Assembly: GCA_029207755.1 (NCBI GenBank)
Contig: JARCOQ010000004.1
Span: 36,429,685 to 36,493,684, forward strand
Source: Chamaea fasciata
Lineage: Eukaryota; Chordata; Aves; Passeriformes; Sylviidae
Reading direction: 5' to 3'
DNA length: 64,000 nucleotides
Shown here: positions 1 to 13,800 of the stretch, piece by piece
How positions within the stretch are numbered: the first letter of the stretch is position 1
Layout: each line of letters opens with the position of its first letter
Made by a program: the position numbers and the translations under genes
Notes under the pieces: generated by a model
The model's database searches: none
Told to the model about the DNA's origin: nothing
What the model saw: the letters and a program-made list of their open reading frames with translations, nothing else

Positions 1-1660
1 CCTGGCAATAAGAAAATGATTTCTTGTCCTGTAAACAGTGCTTATTGCAATACATTTGATTTGGTATATATACCAAGCTCCATGCAACTTTGTCTGTCAC
101 TGCATTAGTTTCTAAACACATATTTGAATAAGCCAGGTCTCTATGTTTTAAAAATGCTGAAGGTACCAACCTTGTATGTTGTGTGGTCTTTCAAGTGACT
201 AGAGTCATAAAGTGGAATTAAAGACAGTTTGTTGATATGCTGGTTCTTGAGCTGATGTAGGCATAGGAAAATAAAAATTTCTGGTGGAAGGCTCTGAGCA
301 AGAAACCAGAAAAACTCAGCTCCTATAGAGAGAGAGCGCTGTTCTTTTCCCCCCAAATATTTATCTCTAAATCCAGACATGTTTGCAGCATCAAATCCAC
401 TAATAATGCTAGTTAAATGGGATTAAAATGAAATATAACCATGGGGGACGAGGGGGGAGGGGGAAGTTTTTCTTCATTTTTTACAGATTACAGATGAGCC
501 AGAAGGTTATGTTCAACATTTCCAATGGCTTGTTGCCATATTACCCTATATTGTTTGAATGTGATTATTGTTTTCTGAAAATAAGAAATGGAAAGAAAAT
601 TTTGTACTCCTAGGAAAATATTTCATTAAAGAAACTTTTTTGTCATCGCAAACCATGATACAACAATCTCTGTCACTGACTCCAAAGTTTAGCATCTAAG
701 AAATATATGTTGCATTTGATCTTTCTTTTCTTCCCCTGATGCATAACTATCAGACAGTATATTTGTTCACTCATCGTGTTGACATTTTTGCTATCTTAAT
801 AAATTGGATTGGAAGAAAACATGATTTATCATTTAATCATTTCAACATCACTGGTTTTGCAACGATGTTGTCAAGATTACCTGTGAAGATGTTTGAAAGT
901 ATTTAGTTAGAAAACACAGATTATCTAAAAAGCAACCACGAGAGAAGCAGACAGACAGAGATTAGAAAACTACTTTCAGTGATTAAGTGTAATTTATAAA
1001 CCAAGCACTCTAGACAAAGCAAAACCATCAGTTTCTCAGGTAATGTGAAAGACCTTAAATCCTCACGTAAGATTAATAATTATTATACCATAAAGAAATA
1101 CTTTTTTTTTCTGAGAATGACCACAATGGATCAGAATCAGTGTTATCAACTGCATCCAGTGTTGCATAGCAACACAGGGTCATTTATATAAGGTTTTTCC
1201 TTAATATTTACTGCATTCTTGAAGTCTTTGCAATGACACCATTATTCTCCTCAGGTATACAGTTTCTGAAGTTGCGCATTATATATCCAGCATGTTTAAT
1301 TTGTCATCAGGAAATAGGCATCTGCTCAATTCCCTCATGTAAAACACATACTTCCACTATAATGTTTTCTTGTATAGCAGAAGTGAACAATAAGCCATAC
1401 CAGTATTTTTCTGCTTTCTGAATATGTATATCCCTTGCCTCTTCAATTTTGTTTAAGAGATTCTGCTCTCTATGTAAATTTATTTTGATTTATAATTAAC
1501 TTGTGTGAGAAAAGAATTATGTCACTCTAACAAAACCAGTACCCTTTGTCTGCATATCCAGAACTCAAGTGGGGATACATTCAAAAGTCCTGAGGCTGTC
1601 TTAATTTATAAGTATTTTACATGATAAATTTGTACCTTTATTCATGTCAAGATTTAAGAA
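1..1660. other. AT-rich non-coding DNA, no feature recognised
   Basis: Only short chance reading frames occur here, none with a recognisable domain. No LTR or CR1 signature was seen. It is presumed intronic or downstream flank of MCTP1. Confidence 0.5.
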
Positions 1661-2129
1661 TGGCACTCTCCAATTTAGTGCTCCCACTGAAACTTTCCAA
1701 ATCCTGCTGCTGCATGCTCACTCCTTCTCCCTCCCCACTCCCATGGTGGGCTGGAGAGGAGAACTGGAGACACAAAAAATTGTGGTTGAGATAAAAACAA
1801 TTTACTGGGAACTGCAATGAGATAAGGAAATGAACAACAGTGACAATATTAAAAACAAAAGTGTACACAAGAGAGAGAGTGATTTACATGTGAAATGCTC
1901 TCTGCAGAGCCCAACCAGATTGCAGCCACATCACCCTGACCGCTCCCTCTGGCTTGGAGCCAGAGCCACACTTACTCAACCAAAAGGAACCCCTCTTCCT
2001 GGAAGAGAATCCCTTTCCCCTGCCTCCAACAACGATGTGAGACGGTAGAAAATAAATTCTGTGTTACAGACATGTATGTCCCCTCCTGGCCACTGCAAAA
2101 ATTTATCCTGTCCTAGCCAGAACCAGACA
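1661..2129 (-). repeat. Solo LTR, avian ERV type, minus strand
   Basis: Read on the minus strand the block begins TGTCTGGTTCTGGCTAGGA and ends CA, the terminal dinucleotides of a retroviral LTR. It includes the stretch (minus strand) TTTTTATCTCAACCACAA followed by a G-rich GGAGTGGGGAGGG stretch, which is typical of the 3' part of common avian LTRs. No internal retroviral sequence is attached. I did not find a convincing flanking duplication, so the ends may be off by some bases. The identification rests on general likeness to avian LTRs, not on a database match. Confidence 0.55.
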
Positions 2130-2595
2130 ATCCAAAAATATATCAGTTTTGAATCATTTCCCACAAAAACCATAAAGACAGAAAGAGACAGAGAAAGGAT
2201 CACTATTTCCAACCCACTGCACCTTCTGAGCTTAAAGGAAATTTTTTGACATACTCTGAGGCAGGATTAGACAAAACAGCACAGGAAAGGGGAGGTGGTC
2301 AGAAGGATCATGGTTCATCTTTACTTAAACTATACCCACATGTCCTACAACTATTAACTGGTTTTTATTTCCTGTTTCAAATATTTGTGTAAAAAATAAG
2401 CTGGGCTACAGAAAAACAGCACTTATTTTCTTCCAGCAAGATGCCGTGTTATCAAATACAACATATGAGCTACCGAAACTAAACCAAGGTTCTTAATAAT
2501 TAATTTTTCAAACACTACTGGCATTTGCTTTCCAGAGAAATATGGTGTGAAAGACTGGAGGAGATTGCTAGCTTGAAACATTTCAGTTGCACCTG

Positions 2596-3150
2596 TGGCG
2601 TAAGGGGTAAGCCAAACCTTGCCCTGTTGAGGTGGTGTATTGCTCCATCCACCCCATCCTCTTGAGCCTGTATCCCAGCCCTGCAGTGGAGACAATTTTC
2701 CAAACCTGCCCCTGGAGCCCCTAACCCAGCCGCAGAGTGGCTACCAGATGTCCCACCTGGGGGAAGGGCCCAGGAAAGCCAAAGGGTACTCATGCCAGAG
2801 CATGAGGTAGGCATATCTTGATCACTGGAGCCAGCAGTGGTAGTTATATTTGCTCTTTTCTGTATCTCTTCTGTCTTTCTCTTTGTTCTTTTTCTTCCAA
2901 TTCCTTCTTCTTGAAGCCTAAGTAACTTAAAATCAGATGGGTTGGAGTTTGTCAGGTTGAATGGACTTGGAGCTTGCTAAATTAATGCTTTGTGAAGTGC
3001 TTTATGTAGATTCAGTGTTGCTTTAAACCTTTGCCAAAGTTCTCTGATTTTCTGAAGTTGCCAGTAAAGTTTTTGTTGTTTTGACTCTTGAGAAATATCT
3101 TGTGAGTATTCTTCCTTTGTGTCTAACTCCGGGTAAAAGAAAAAACCAAC
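2596..3150 (+). repeat. LTR-like block, plus strand, boundaries unsure
   Basis: The sequence from about 2740 (GTCCCACCTGGGGGAAGG) through a pyrimidine-rich stretch at 2855-2915 to the end TGTCTAACTCCGGGTAAAAG has the look of the R/U5 half of an avian ERV LTR. I could not fix the left end, and no flanking duplication or internal region is visible. Minus-strand reading frames across it (up to 99 codons) have no domain and are treated as chance. Confidence 0.35.
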
Positions 3151-4413
3151 CCATAAGCTCCTTTAATGGACTCAACAAGAGAGTTCTGGGGCCCTGAAGA
3201 TGGGCCATGACTGGAATCAATTTCATCATTTGCATAACTACAACTGCCAATTTTCTGGACCTAATTGTCATTTAAATAGTAGATAAAAATTATAATACAA
3301 AGCTAACAAAGCTTAATACAGAGCTTTATTACTATTTCAATTGTGTGATTTGTTTGCAGTAGACTTAAGGTATCTGAAAACCAGGAGATTTGCTAGGGCA
3401 TGGTTGTGAGCACAAACTGTGAAAGCAGAAATAAAATTGATGTTGATGGTCTGACCAGAATTTTAAAAAGGGTATGAACCCAAAATAAAGACTGAGATGA
3501 AGTCCTCCTCCTCTTCCACAGGAAATTGTAGACTGAAGATTGATATGCTGTTTGGCGAATAGTAATACTTAACATTTACATACTCATTTTCAGCCAGAAC
3601 TATATTTTCCTTTTGATGAAACCAAAGCAAAACAAAGTAAATGACTAGCTCTAGACTATGTCGAGCAAATTTACACCAATTCCTAAATAAAGTCCATGTT
3701 GCATGAGTCTTTTTATTCAACGTAATGTTCTTCCAACCCTCTGACAAAATAGGGTTATTTTGGAAAGGATTTTATCTGTACCCCAAACCTCTATCCTCCC
3801 CACGTGAAAGTGCATTTAAAAAACAAACATTTCAAATGACCGGGAAAGTGGGAGAGCTGGAAAAGAAAGGGAAAAAAAGAAGAGTTTCAAGTACAGAGAA
3901 TAATACTCTGAATATTTTATGGTGGATAACTGTCCTACTAGTAACTTCTAATTTGGAGAGAAAGGCACAGATCATAAGAGGAGAGTTTTGAGAATAGAAG
4001 CAAATGCTGAAATTTTTGAAGTTGGTGCCTGGGAAAAAGACTCCAGATGGATCTTCCCAAAACAAGCCTCATTGCCCCAGCTGGTATGATAGACCACCCC
4101 TGCACACACCAGAGCAACCAAGGCAAAGCCAGACTAACTTGCAATAGACACAGAGAGTGGATACAGTATCAGCACTGGTACACCATCATGGTCCTGCCAC
4201 TTGCCCACCAGATGACACATGAACTCTTGTTTGCCTGGGTCATGGCTTACCTGCTGTAAGGCCCCAAACAAAGGACTTTACAGTGGTTCCTCTACTCTGG
4301 GTTAGATGCATGGGAGAAATGCAAACCAGATATTCACAAGAGTTCGAAAAAAAGACAAAAGTTCACTGGCAAACTGTAGAAAAAGCAGAGAATTTGGGCA
4401 AAAAATTTAGTAC
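3151..4413. other. Non-coding DNA, nothing recognised
   Basis: No exon, LTR or CR1 signature was seen. Overlapping short frames on both strands between 3463 and 4144 show no domain. Confidence 0.45.
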
Positions 4414-4418
4414 AACAT

Positions 4419-5115
4419 TGTCTTGGTTTAGATAGACAGGCATCTGCCAGGGAGGGTTGGACTCTCCTTTAAAATGTAAGCCCCTCCCCCCCTTTTCCAA
4501 ATTATCATAAATTTGCAATTAAAAGGCTGTCAAGCAAAGTTTCTGGGAACAGGTATAGCAGTTCTTTACTAGGGATATAAAAATACAGATGTTGTAGTAC
4601 AGAAGAATAAGCAGACAAATAAACAAATAAGAAATCCTAGAAAAACCCTGACAGAGTCAGAAATACAACCTGACACCCTGTTGGTCAGGGTGTTGGAAGC
4701 AGTCCAAAACAAGCCCTCCTGGAGTGGCAGATGTGGTTCTGTTGGAGTAGAGATGGTCCTGTTGAAGAAAAAGGGTCCAGTAATGGTGAGATGGCTCCGG
4801 TCTTCCTCCAGGGATCCGGTGGGAAAACTGCATACCAAGGGGGACTGTGGCTTCTTTTTATCTAGGTTAGGATGGTTTGGCTGCTCCTCCCTGTGTGGCG
4901 CAGCTTACAATAGTGCAGTGTAATGCGTCATGTCATTGATGAGCTCTTAATGGTCCATTAGCAGAAGACATTCCCATGGAAGTAGTGAAATAATGAAGAG
5001 AGATAAGTAGCACTCCACCATCTGATAAGTGACACTGACCCATTTGGGCAAAGATAAGCAATTCTGCTCCACCCAGATGGAACAGAATAATATGCTCTTT
5101 ACAAAACTCATGACA
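4419..5115 (-). repeat. Solo LTR of the ERV-L-like family (same family as 42760-49244)
   Basis: This 697-bp block is the reverse complement of the LTRs that flank the provirus at 42760-49244. Shared segments include the AACAGGGTGTCAGGTTGTAT motif and the terminal TCTAAACCAAGACA. The minus-strand copy starts TGTCATGAG and ends CA. It is bounded by a perfect 5-bp direct repeat, AACAT at 4414-4418 and at 5116-5120, which is the target-site duplication size known for ERV-L elements. No internal sequence remains, so it is the product of LTR-LTR recombination after insertion. It has a small insertion of about 20 bp near its U5 end relative to the provirus. Confidence 0.92.
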
Positions 5116-5120
5116 AACAT

Positions 5121-7109
5121 CCAACCAATATAAAACACTTGGGCATTAACTTGGCCCATCCAACTTAGCAAGCTTAAAACCTGTTCAATGTTAAGTTACT
5201 TAAAATGTTCCAACAAGAGGGAATTGGAAGAAAAAAGCGAGAAAGACAGAAAAGATATAGAAAAGGACACATGTAGCTCTCAGCTATTGGGTTCCAGTGA
5301 TGCTCAGATAGAAATGCCAAGATAGAAACTCCAAGAGCAGGTGGGGTGAAGACATATGCCAGCCTCCTGCTTAGCCTTAAATACCTCTTGGCTTTTGTGG
5401 GCCCTCCTCCCAGGTGGGTCATTTGGAGAGCCATCTGGCCACCCAGGAGTTGGCTTAAGGTAGAGTGGAGCCCTGTCTCGAGTGTGCCATCGTTGGCAGC
5501 TCTGCCAGGCCGCGATACTAGCTCTAAGAATGAAGGGTGTGGAGCAGTTCACTGGCCTACCAGGGCAAGGCCTGATCCCATCCCCTACACACAGGCATCC
5601 AAAAACACCTCAACCATCAAGCCTTCTAGGCTCTGTCACCTGTGGCAGTAAAAGTACAGCCCTGCTGCTATCAGTACAGAACCCCTCTAATTGTCCTTGA
5701 CTTTTAATAACAAGCCAAAAAAATCTCTATTGCTTAAACAGAAGTTTCTTTGAGAAAACTCTTCAGATTACTTCAACTAATAATTGGTGTCCAAAGTAGA
5801 GTCCATAAATAGGTACCCACATCATCCCTCAGCAGGAGACTCAGCTATACACAGGGCTCTAACACTGGCAGACTTCCCCCGTGGACTGATGAAACAGACC
5901 CAGAAGTAGTGAGTAGTGAATGCATTAGTCCTTTACTGACAGGAGTCATTAGTACTGCCCAGAAAAACATAAAGACACAGACTGTGAAATACAGGTGTAT
6001 GGTCTGGCCACTGCTCAAAACCCCAACTCAGTAAGTACCTTCCAAACCCTAACCACTGTTTTCTGTGAAACGCACAAAGAAGAAGATAGTAAGCCAACAC
6101 TGTTTCAGCTCTGGAGGCATTTGATCTCCCTAAAGTCTACTGAATCTCTATCAAAAGGTGTCAGATCTGGTGACGGATGCCCAGTTAAGTTTTTATTTTG
6201 TCAAACATGGGAGATAAGAAATCCTGCCCACTTTCGGTGAGCAACAGAAAGCATTCTGGGAAAGGTTTGACAAACAGTGAGGTGAAAAACAGGTTCTGTA
6301 ACCAGAGAATGGGTTGCATGGCTGGTGTGTGGTTGCCTCGTGCGTGAGCCAGTGATTGTTTGGGGAGATGCATGGACACCACATGATGTCCATGTCAGAG
6401 AGCTGGATGAGTAAAGGGACGTGTGAAAAGTGACACTGCAGGAGCAGGCAACCAATGCTGGTTTGGACAAGTTTAGAGCACAGAATGGCTTGGTTTGCTG
6501 CAATAAACGATCTTCCGAGCAAGCAAGGAGGAGGGCTGTATGTCTTTGTTCCTCATTGCTACAACCAAATTCTCAGGTAAATGGAAGGAGGACAGACAAC
6601 CATGATGGTATTGTTATTTTAAAGCTGGCTGTGGAACCAGATCTTGAGGTAAAGCTAAATGGTCTATGGGATCTGGAGAGGTCATGATGTGACCATTTCA
6701 CCTCAGACATCAAATCTCTGGGTTATGTAGATAACCAGAACTGAGATTTTAAACTTTTGGCTTCAACTTCACCCATATTACTGGGCACCAAACGTTCAGT
6801 AACCACATTTTTCAGATACTATCAGTTGTTTACAAATGCTCATATGTCATCTTTAAAATCTATGTGCTAGCATGTGTCCATGATGATGAGGTCTGAAAGT
6901 AATTGGTCATGCCTAATTGGAAATCAGGCTGAGGATTTTAAAATATGGAGAAAACCACTTAACGAATACCACATAATAATGAAGAGTAGGGTTTTACAGA
7001 GAGAAATTATATTTGTGATCATGATTATTAAAAAAGAAGCAATAAACTGTTATTGCCTAGTAAGATTCCATATTTAAAACAAGAGGCAGTAGGCACAACA
7101 GAAATTATA
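5121..7109. other. Non-coding DNA, nothing firmly recognised
   Basis: This is mixed-composition sequence. The somewhat GC-richer stretch 5400-5700 and the stretch 5780-5960 could be old repeat remnants, but I cannot name them. Reading frames of 60-109 codons at 5346-5700 and 6185-6687 overlap each other on both strands and show no domain. Confidence 0.4.
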
Positions 7110-7722
7110 TAAACATGTGGAGTAAAATACTGAAGACTTGATAAAGAACTGTTAAAGACACTTGTTTCACCACTGCCCAGCCACTGATAAGATCTGCAGC
7201 TGAAGACCTGGTGTGATAAGGGGCCATGAGCACCCATTGGTAATGGGCTGTGAATGCCCATGATACTGGCAGTGAATGTGCCCTGCTGTTAAAGGTGAGT
7301 GAACTCTAGGGCCAGATAACTGGGTATGTCACCTATCATGACAATATCATGGGAAGATCCCATGAATATCGTGTCCATGGTCACAAGCTGGACTGGAACC
7401 ACACGGCTGCTGCCATAAAGCACCACTTAGCCTCTATAAAAGTGAATGCACAGCGACTTTGTCAGAGCACTCCTCACCAATAGACAAAGAAAGAAGGATC
7501 TTCGCAGGATGCCACAGATTCTTGGCGGTGATTGCCCTTCTTGCTTTCTGTAATTCTTTACTTTTTCCTACTTTTCTGGGTTTTTTCTTGCTCTTTCTTT
7601 GATAGTGAATAAATGTGTGTTATCATTTTGGTTATCAACATTTGACCTCTGTGTCTTAATCTCACTCTGGATATATGGGAATCCTGCCCATCCCTGTGTT
7701 CGCGTCTTAGGACACGTTTCCA
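7110..7722 (+). repeat. Solo LTR-like element with TATA box and poly(A) signal
   Basis: A TATAAA box at 7435-7440 is followed about 170 bp later by AATAAA at 7608-7613, then a GT-rich stretch and a segment ending GGACACGTTTCCA near 7722. This order (promoter, short R, polyadenylation signal, U5 ending CA) is that of a retroviral LTR and resembles avian class I/II LTRs. The left end is a guess and no clean target duplication was found. No internal retroviral sequence follows; a CR1 tail begins shortly after. Confidence 0.5.
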
Positions 7723-7773
7723 GACTGGGATAGACTCACTGGTTATGAAGACACCCCACCTGTGAGAATGAAC

Positions 7774-7844
7774 AACCTGCAGTGGGGTTGGACTAGGTAT
7801 CTCCAGAGGTCCCTTCCCATCCTAAGAATTCTGTGATCCTGTGT
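7774..7844 (+). mobile_element. CR1 LINE, short 3' end fragment
   Basis: The segment contains GTTGGACTAGGTATCTCCAG, AGGTCCCTTCCCATCCTAAG and an ATTCTGTGATCCTGTGTGA tail. This is the usual 3' end of avian CR1, whose tail is built from ATTCTATGA-like octamers. It is plus strand and truncated to under 100 bp. Confidence 0.8.
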
Positions 7845-10800
7845 GAATATTACAACAAACTGTTCTTCCTCAAACATTACACTGAGAATTGATAAAAATA
7901 ATTTTGAACCTTCTGTGACATTTTGGCAGTACCACCTATGTAAATGAATTAGATTTTCTCATGGACTGCAGCAGTGCTAGAAGATAAATATAAAACTGGG
8001 GAGAAAAATGCCAAGAGCTACAGTAATAATTCCAAAGAAAAAGAAGATACTGCAAGCTTTCCAGAGTAAAAAAATAACACTGTAATGGCAATTATGTAAA
8101 TTATGTTAAAATTGAGATTTTTACTAGTGCTCTTTATTTTCTCTTTCTCCGTATCACATTCCATAGTGTTGCCCGGTGCTTTTTTTTTAAATATTTTCCT
8201 TCCTGATCTCTCCTTCACAGTACATTTGAATACTGTAAGGACAGCACTCCAGATAAAAGGCAGAAACATGGAGGCAATAGAGCCAGTTTATAGAGCAAGG
8301 TGCCATTCCACCAAAGGGCCATCTAGTGGGGAAAACCAAAAACTTACATTTTCCTTGCATGATACGTTTTTGACTAATGCTAAACCTTTAGGAGGTGTTA
8401 ATTTCATATATGCTGTAAGCAAATATATAACTTGAAAAAGGTGAAAGCTTATTTGTTCATGGTGATAGATTCAGGAGCAATAAGTCAACAATGCCAAATT
8501 TTGCTAAGCCTTTCTTGGCCTTATTTTGGAAGGAAACTCATAGAACTAAGGTGCTGTAGGGTTAAGCACTGGGATTATTAGAATACACACAACAAATGTG
8601 TTTTAGGTTAATGTTTAAAATACTTGAAATTCTTTTTTCAAATGTCTTTTTCCTCACCCCTTTGACTATGCTTAAAGAAGAGAAGAGAGAATATCTTACT
8701 TTACCTGAGTCAGAACAACAGCTTGACAGTGATCTCATTAATACCCCTTTTGTACCCAGCCACCTCAATGTAATCTAAAAGAGGCTAACACAAAAATCTT
8801 GGTATATTGTGCATCAGCTGTCTGCAAAAGTAAAATTTAGTCAGAATACAGTCCTGGTATTCTACTAAAGAACAAACTTTGGCCATGATTTTACAGTTGA
8901 ATTTGTAAATTTCAGTGGTTCTAATGTGTTTACCCTATGCTGAATGCAAAACTGCAATTAATAAGGTACTCATTAATGCAGCTCTTCGAGTGCTGTTACA
9001 CAAGTGTGAGGGATGAAAGACACAAAAGTTAAATCTCAAGGGTCTAATAATCCTCAAAATGTAATGAAAGAGCCTGCTAGTTTTATTGGAAAGATTTATT
9101 TTAAATAAGAAGAACCTTGATATGCAACAGCCTGGAAGAATGGTGGAATGAAAACAAGACATAACAGCTAGTATAAAAATTCTGCATGTGGGTAGGGATG
9201 AAAGAAACAGACAGAGAAACTAGAAAGGGAACCCTGAAAGATAGAGTTTAGTGAAACAACTGAGGTTGTTGAGGTAATCTATAATCATTGCTTACCTAAA
9301 TCACACACACACATTTTTGTTGTCCACTCATTATCAATAAGATAATCAAAAATAATAATCAAAATAATACAATACTCTTGTTTTGAAAGTTAAAACTAGC
9401 CTGAAAATTTATCTTTCAGTAAGTGCCTATACACACGTGGGACTTGATACGCAGCAGTACTGCTGAAGCTAGTAATCTAAAATTTTAGTTACAGTTCTGA
9501 AATACTTTTACTTGGATGTAGCAGAAGTAAAAGTTAATTTGATATTTCAGTGTATGTAGAATGTAATTTTCATTTTCTCCTTGCAAATATTACAGTGCCA
9601 AAAAAGCTTTTGCACAAAGGACAAAATTGACTATTCAAGATTACCTCCACACTGGGCTAGGACACTTTGCATCAAACTCCGCATTTAGATTTAGATTTAC
9701 TGTCTCTGAAGTTTTCCAGTCCTGTGTTGACAAGATATTGTGATCTTAGAACTCTTAATATGTCATGCACCTAAACAAACAGCTCTGTTTTTTCTCTCTT
9801 AGACTCCCACTATTAACAACATCTTTAGATCAAACACAGAAAAAAGTAATTTTGTATTTCAAAATTCATCTGATCACGTCTTGGACTGCTAATGTTTTTG
9901 GTTCACAGAAATCACAAGAGGTTCCTTCCCCTGAAATGTCTTCACCCAAACTAGCACAGATAGCTTTGATATGAAATTGCCTGGGCCTCTGCTGAGCAGA
10001 GGACTACAGAAATGTCTTTACTGTTGGTATTTGCTGCCCAAACAGTGCTCCTTTGGAATGACTAATCCAAACGTTTTTAGATTTCAGTGATTTAACTCAA
10101 TGGCAAGTTGCTATGGGAAAAAATAAATAAAACCATTTTCCTGGGGTTACTATTTGTAAAGAGCAACTGCACAGAGAGATAATCCTTTGTGGCTGCATGT
10201 TGCTTCCATATCCTGAGGTCAACAGAGCCCAGATGGCCAACACCATTTGAAGAACATACCCTAGAATCTTAAACACTTGATTGCTGTCAAGTGATCAATC
10301 ATTAGAAGTATGATCTGGAAAACAAAAACATTAGACCTCAGCTCAGCTAAACCAGCAAAAAAATCTGATTATCTGAAATACCTAATTCTAAACATGAACC
10401 TATAGCAATGAAGATGAAAATAGTAGTATGTGAGATCTGGCTGGCATTCTTGGTATGAGTTGAATGTTTAAAGGAAGTAATCTTGAAAGCACTTTGGGAT
10501 TGAAAAGGATAGTCAAAAGAACCATGTATTTTCAAAATCAAAAAGAACGATTCCATGCTCATGATCAATGTCTCTCTTACTTTCGCTCAGAAGAAATCCT
10601 ATGATCACTAGAGCAGGAAAGATTACATGATGTTCTAAAGACAGTGGATATATAAATACACATTTCAAAACAGCAGGAACAGTTATCGAAGGAATCTATC
10701 AAATTGATAAATTGAAGGAAGAGAGAAAACAAGCCATTCAAACCCACTCCTTTTTTTACATAATTCCCCTGGATAAATGCTCAAACTCTGCTTTTGGAAA

Positions 10801-13800
10801 GTTACACGGCATAGAAAAATAGTTTGGCATTTGAGGCAAAGCAATGTAAAATGGAAGAAAACAGCATCTAGAAAAAAACTCTGCAAATATTCTGGTGGTA
10901 CAGTGGGCAAGGATGATGAGAAAACCAAGAATTCTAGTGTGTCTTTTAAGAAAATCTTGGGAACAAGCTGAAAGTGCTCCATTGCCCATTTTCTTTCTAT
11001 GCTTACTTCACTGAAATCAGAAAAAAGCCCCAAAGCCAAACAAAATTTAAAAACCCCAAATCAAACCAAACCAACAAAAACTCCAAAAAACCCCCAACCC
11101 AATCCAACCCAACAAAAAACCCCCCCACAACCCCCAAAACCCCGAAAAAGCCTCCCAAAAATCCCAGACACACATAAAACCATACAAAGAAAAAATACCA
11201 ACCACAAACCAAACCCCACCCCTTTTAATTTGTTAGGAATTACTGAAATTTTGGAAAAGATCTAAATCTGAGCCATGTAGTGAAGATGGGGTAGTACTGT
11301 GAAAATGCAAAAATCACAATGAAAGGTAATTTGTAATGATGTTATTTTAATGTTTGGCCACTACAACAGTCTGTTCTACATTAATTTTAAATATGCTTCA
11401 GCATGCTAATTTCTCAGAAGTAAAAATGCACATATTTATGTTGGACCACAGTAAATCACACTGACTGAAAACTGAGAGAGGTTCTCACATTCTGGTGATG
11501 TACTGCAGATTACAACATCAGAAGGAAAAAGAGTAGCTCAAAAACATTTATTTGTTCAAATGTCTATTTTTTTCCCCAGAAAAACAAGTATTTGTAGCTT
11601 AGGGAAAGGCTTTGGCTGTACACTGCATGTAGGTATCTGTTACTTCACAATAAAAGATGTAGAAAAAGCTGCTAGCTTGTCTTCAGTCACTCAAAGTGAA
11701 TTTCCTTCTAGAATTCAATAGTAAGACTTGCTGACTTGAACTAATAATGAATGGAGCTGCTTTAGAAGGAAAAAGGAAAGCAAAATGTTGTTAAAATTAA
11801 ATACAAAATCCATATGATTACTGCAATGTTGGAATGACAGTTGAAAAAATAAATGGCAGGAAATACAAACATTTGCCATTCTTCAGGAATGACTAACTCG
11901 GCCACTGAGCACTCATGACACAGGAAGCATACTGGGTCACAGATGATACTATTTATACTAAATCTTACAACTAAAGAAGGAAAAAAACCCCACCCAGCTG
12001 AGATATACCTAATATGAGACAAAAAAAAGCATTCAACAGAATTTATCTGCTTTCCTGAAGAAACAAATAAGCAAAATACTTTAACCAGTCACCATGTGAC
12101 ATGTATTTCCCCCATTCACCCTTTTTTCCCATCATCTCCTAACTCGCACAGTGCCTATTTAAAAACTTCAAAGTACCAAGATCAACACATATACAAATGC
12201 CAGATGAGGAGGGCTGGGGAAACCTGCAGCTGACAGCAAACAAACATATTGTTGCTGTTTAACAATTCAGAGCGTGTATTAGACATTAAGCAAATGAATG
12301 AATGAAACAGACTCTAGAATAGGCAAAAAGGGGCACCCAACAGCACTTAGCCTGAAAAGCTGCAAAAGAGCTGGCATTCAACCCATGATGCATCCCTGCT
12401 TAAAGGGGATGCTTTAAACACAGAATTATTTTTGGCAGAGAAAACAGGAAATTGTAAAGAGAATTGAAGACTCTCTCTCCCTTCCTAAATTCCTGATCCT
12501 TTTGCATCATTTTCACAACTGTCAGGGATCCATATAGGGTGGCATCAGCTTCAAAGGTTTGCTGGCACCAGCTGTCCACAGATGCAGAAGCACTGTGCCA
12601 TCTCCTGCTCCTCCAGCTCCACTACTGCTGCTCTGGTGGTGGGTGTTGTATAGCACATCATCCGTAACAAGGTGCACACTGTTTAGGATAGCCTATTTAA
12701 TTTACATAGGACTTTTCAGCAGAGAGGACAAATTACCCCTCCATACCTAAAAAGCTTGCTTCTTTCAAAATTTTAAGCTCATTGCTTGTTTTTGTGATAC
12801 TCAGAAAAGCAACAACCACCAGCCACACTCAAAGAATTCAATGACAGCTCTCTTCTTCAACTTTCAGTAGTCTTTTTATTATTTATTGTCTTGTAAATAA
12901 AGTTGAAATGCTTTTCAACTTTGGTTGCAAACTCAGTACCCAGTTGCTGTCCAACAACAGCAGGGAATAAAGCTGCCAATGTAAAATATTTTTTTTTCTC
13001 CTTTGTGACTGTTTTCTGTAGATTTCATTATTTCTCCTAGATCTGCACTTTGTCATATCTGGGGCACAGCAATACTAAGTAAACAGAAAAAAGTGATGTA
13101 AAATTTTTATCAGAAATAAATTTTTAATTTAAATTTAAAATTTTTAACAGAAACAACTGCCTAGGAGGTGACACCATATTCAAACTTTTCCCAGAGAAAA
13201 CATGGAAGAGAGCAGGTGCCATTTTTCTAGAAAGCTGTGCTAACTCTAGTTTGACAGTTTGGGATTAAACATACAGATGCTTGAGGTGTTTAGACTTTGT
13301 GGCACAACAATTATCTGAGAGACTGTAATAAGCAACTCCACTGGATTAAAACAGCTTTTTGAAAAGTGGCAGCTTTGTGTGATACTTAAAAATGGCCATT
13401 ACTATTTTAGCACAGTTCTTTGCTATCAAGAAGATGGAAGGACGGCTCACGCACACCACGGCGTGGACAGGTGCTTGTGCAGAAACAGAAAGGTCAAGAG
13501 AAATGAGCACGATAAGGTCAAACAGTTATACCAACTTCTCCAAATATGTCACAGGCATTCAGAGAATGGTGCGGCAGGAGTTTCCACAGCTGTTTGTTCC
13601 AAGTTACTCTCAATGGCTTTTCCTTCCCTGAGTTTGTCCACTTATTTTGGACCTATATAAGCTTCAAGAACCTATATAATACTGTTACTGTTTCAACTAT
13701 TTCTCCCCAGGTTCCTTCAGAGTTTGTAGGCAAACACCATCCAGTCCTGATAATTTGTTATAATTAATTTTGTGGATTTTTTTTCTGTAACTTCTTTTAC

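Noticed and set aside
8103..8435. 110-codon frame with a hydrophobic start resembling a signal peptide
   Set aside because: The rest of the frame has no domain or gene context, and nearby frames are open on the other strand.
10974..11265. Lysine/proline-rich plus-strand frames and a glycine-rich minus-strand frame
   Set aside because: Produced by the A/C-rich low-complexity tract.
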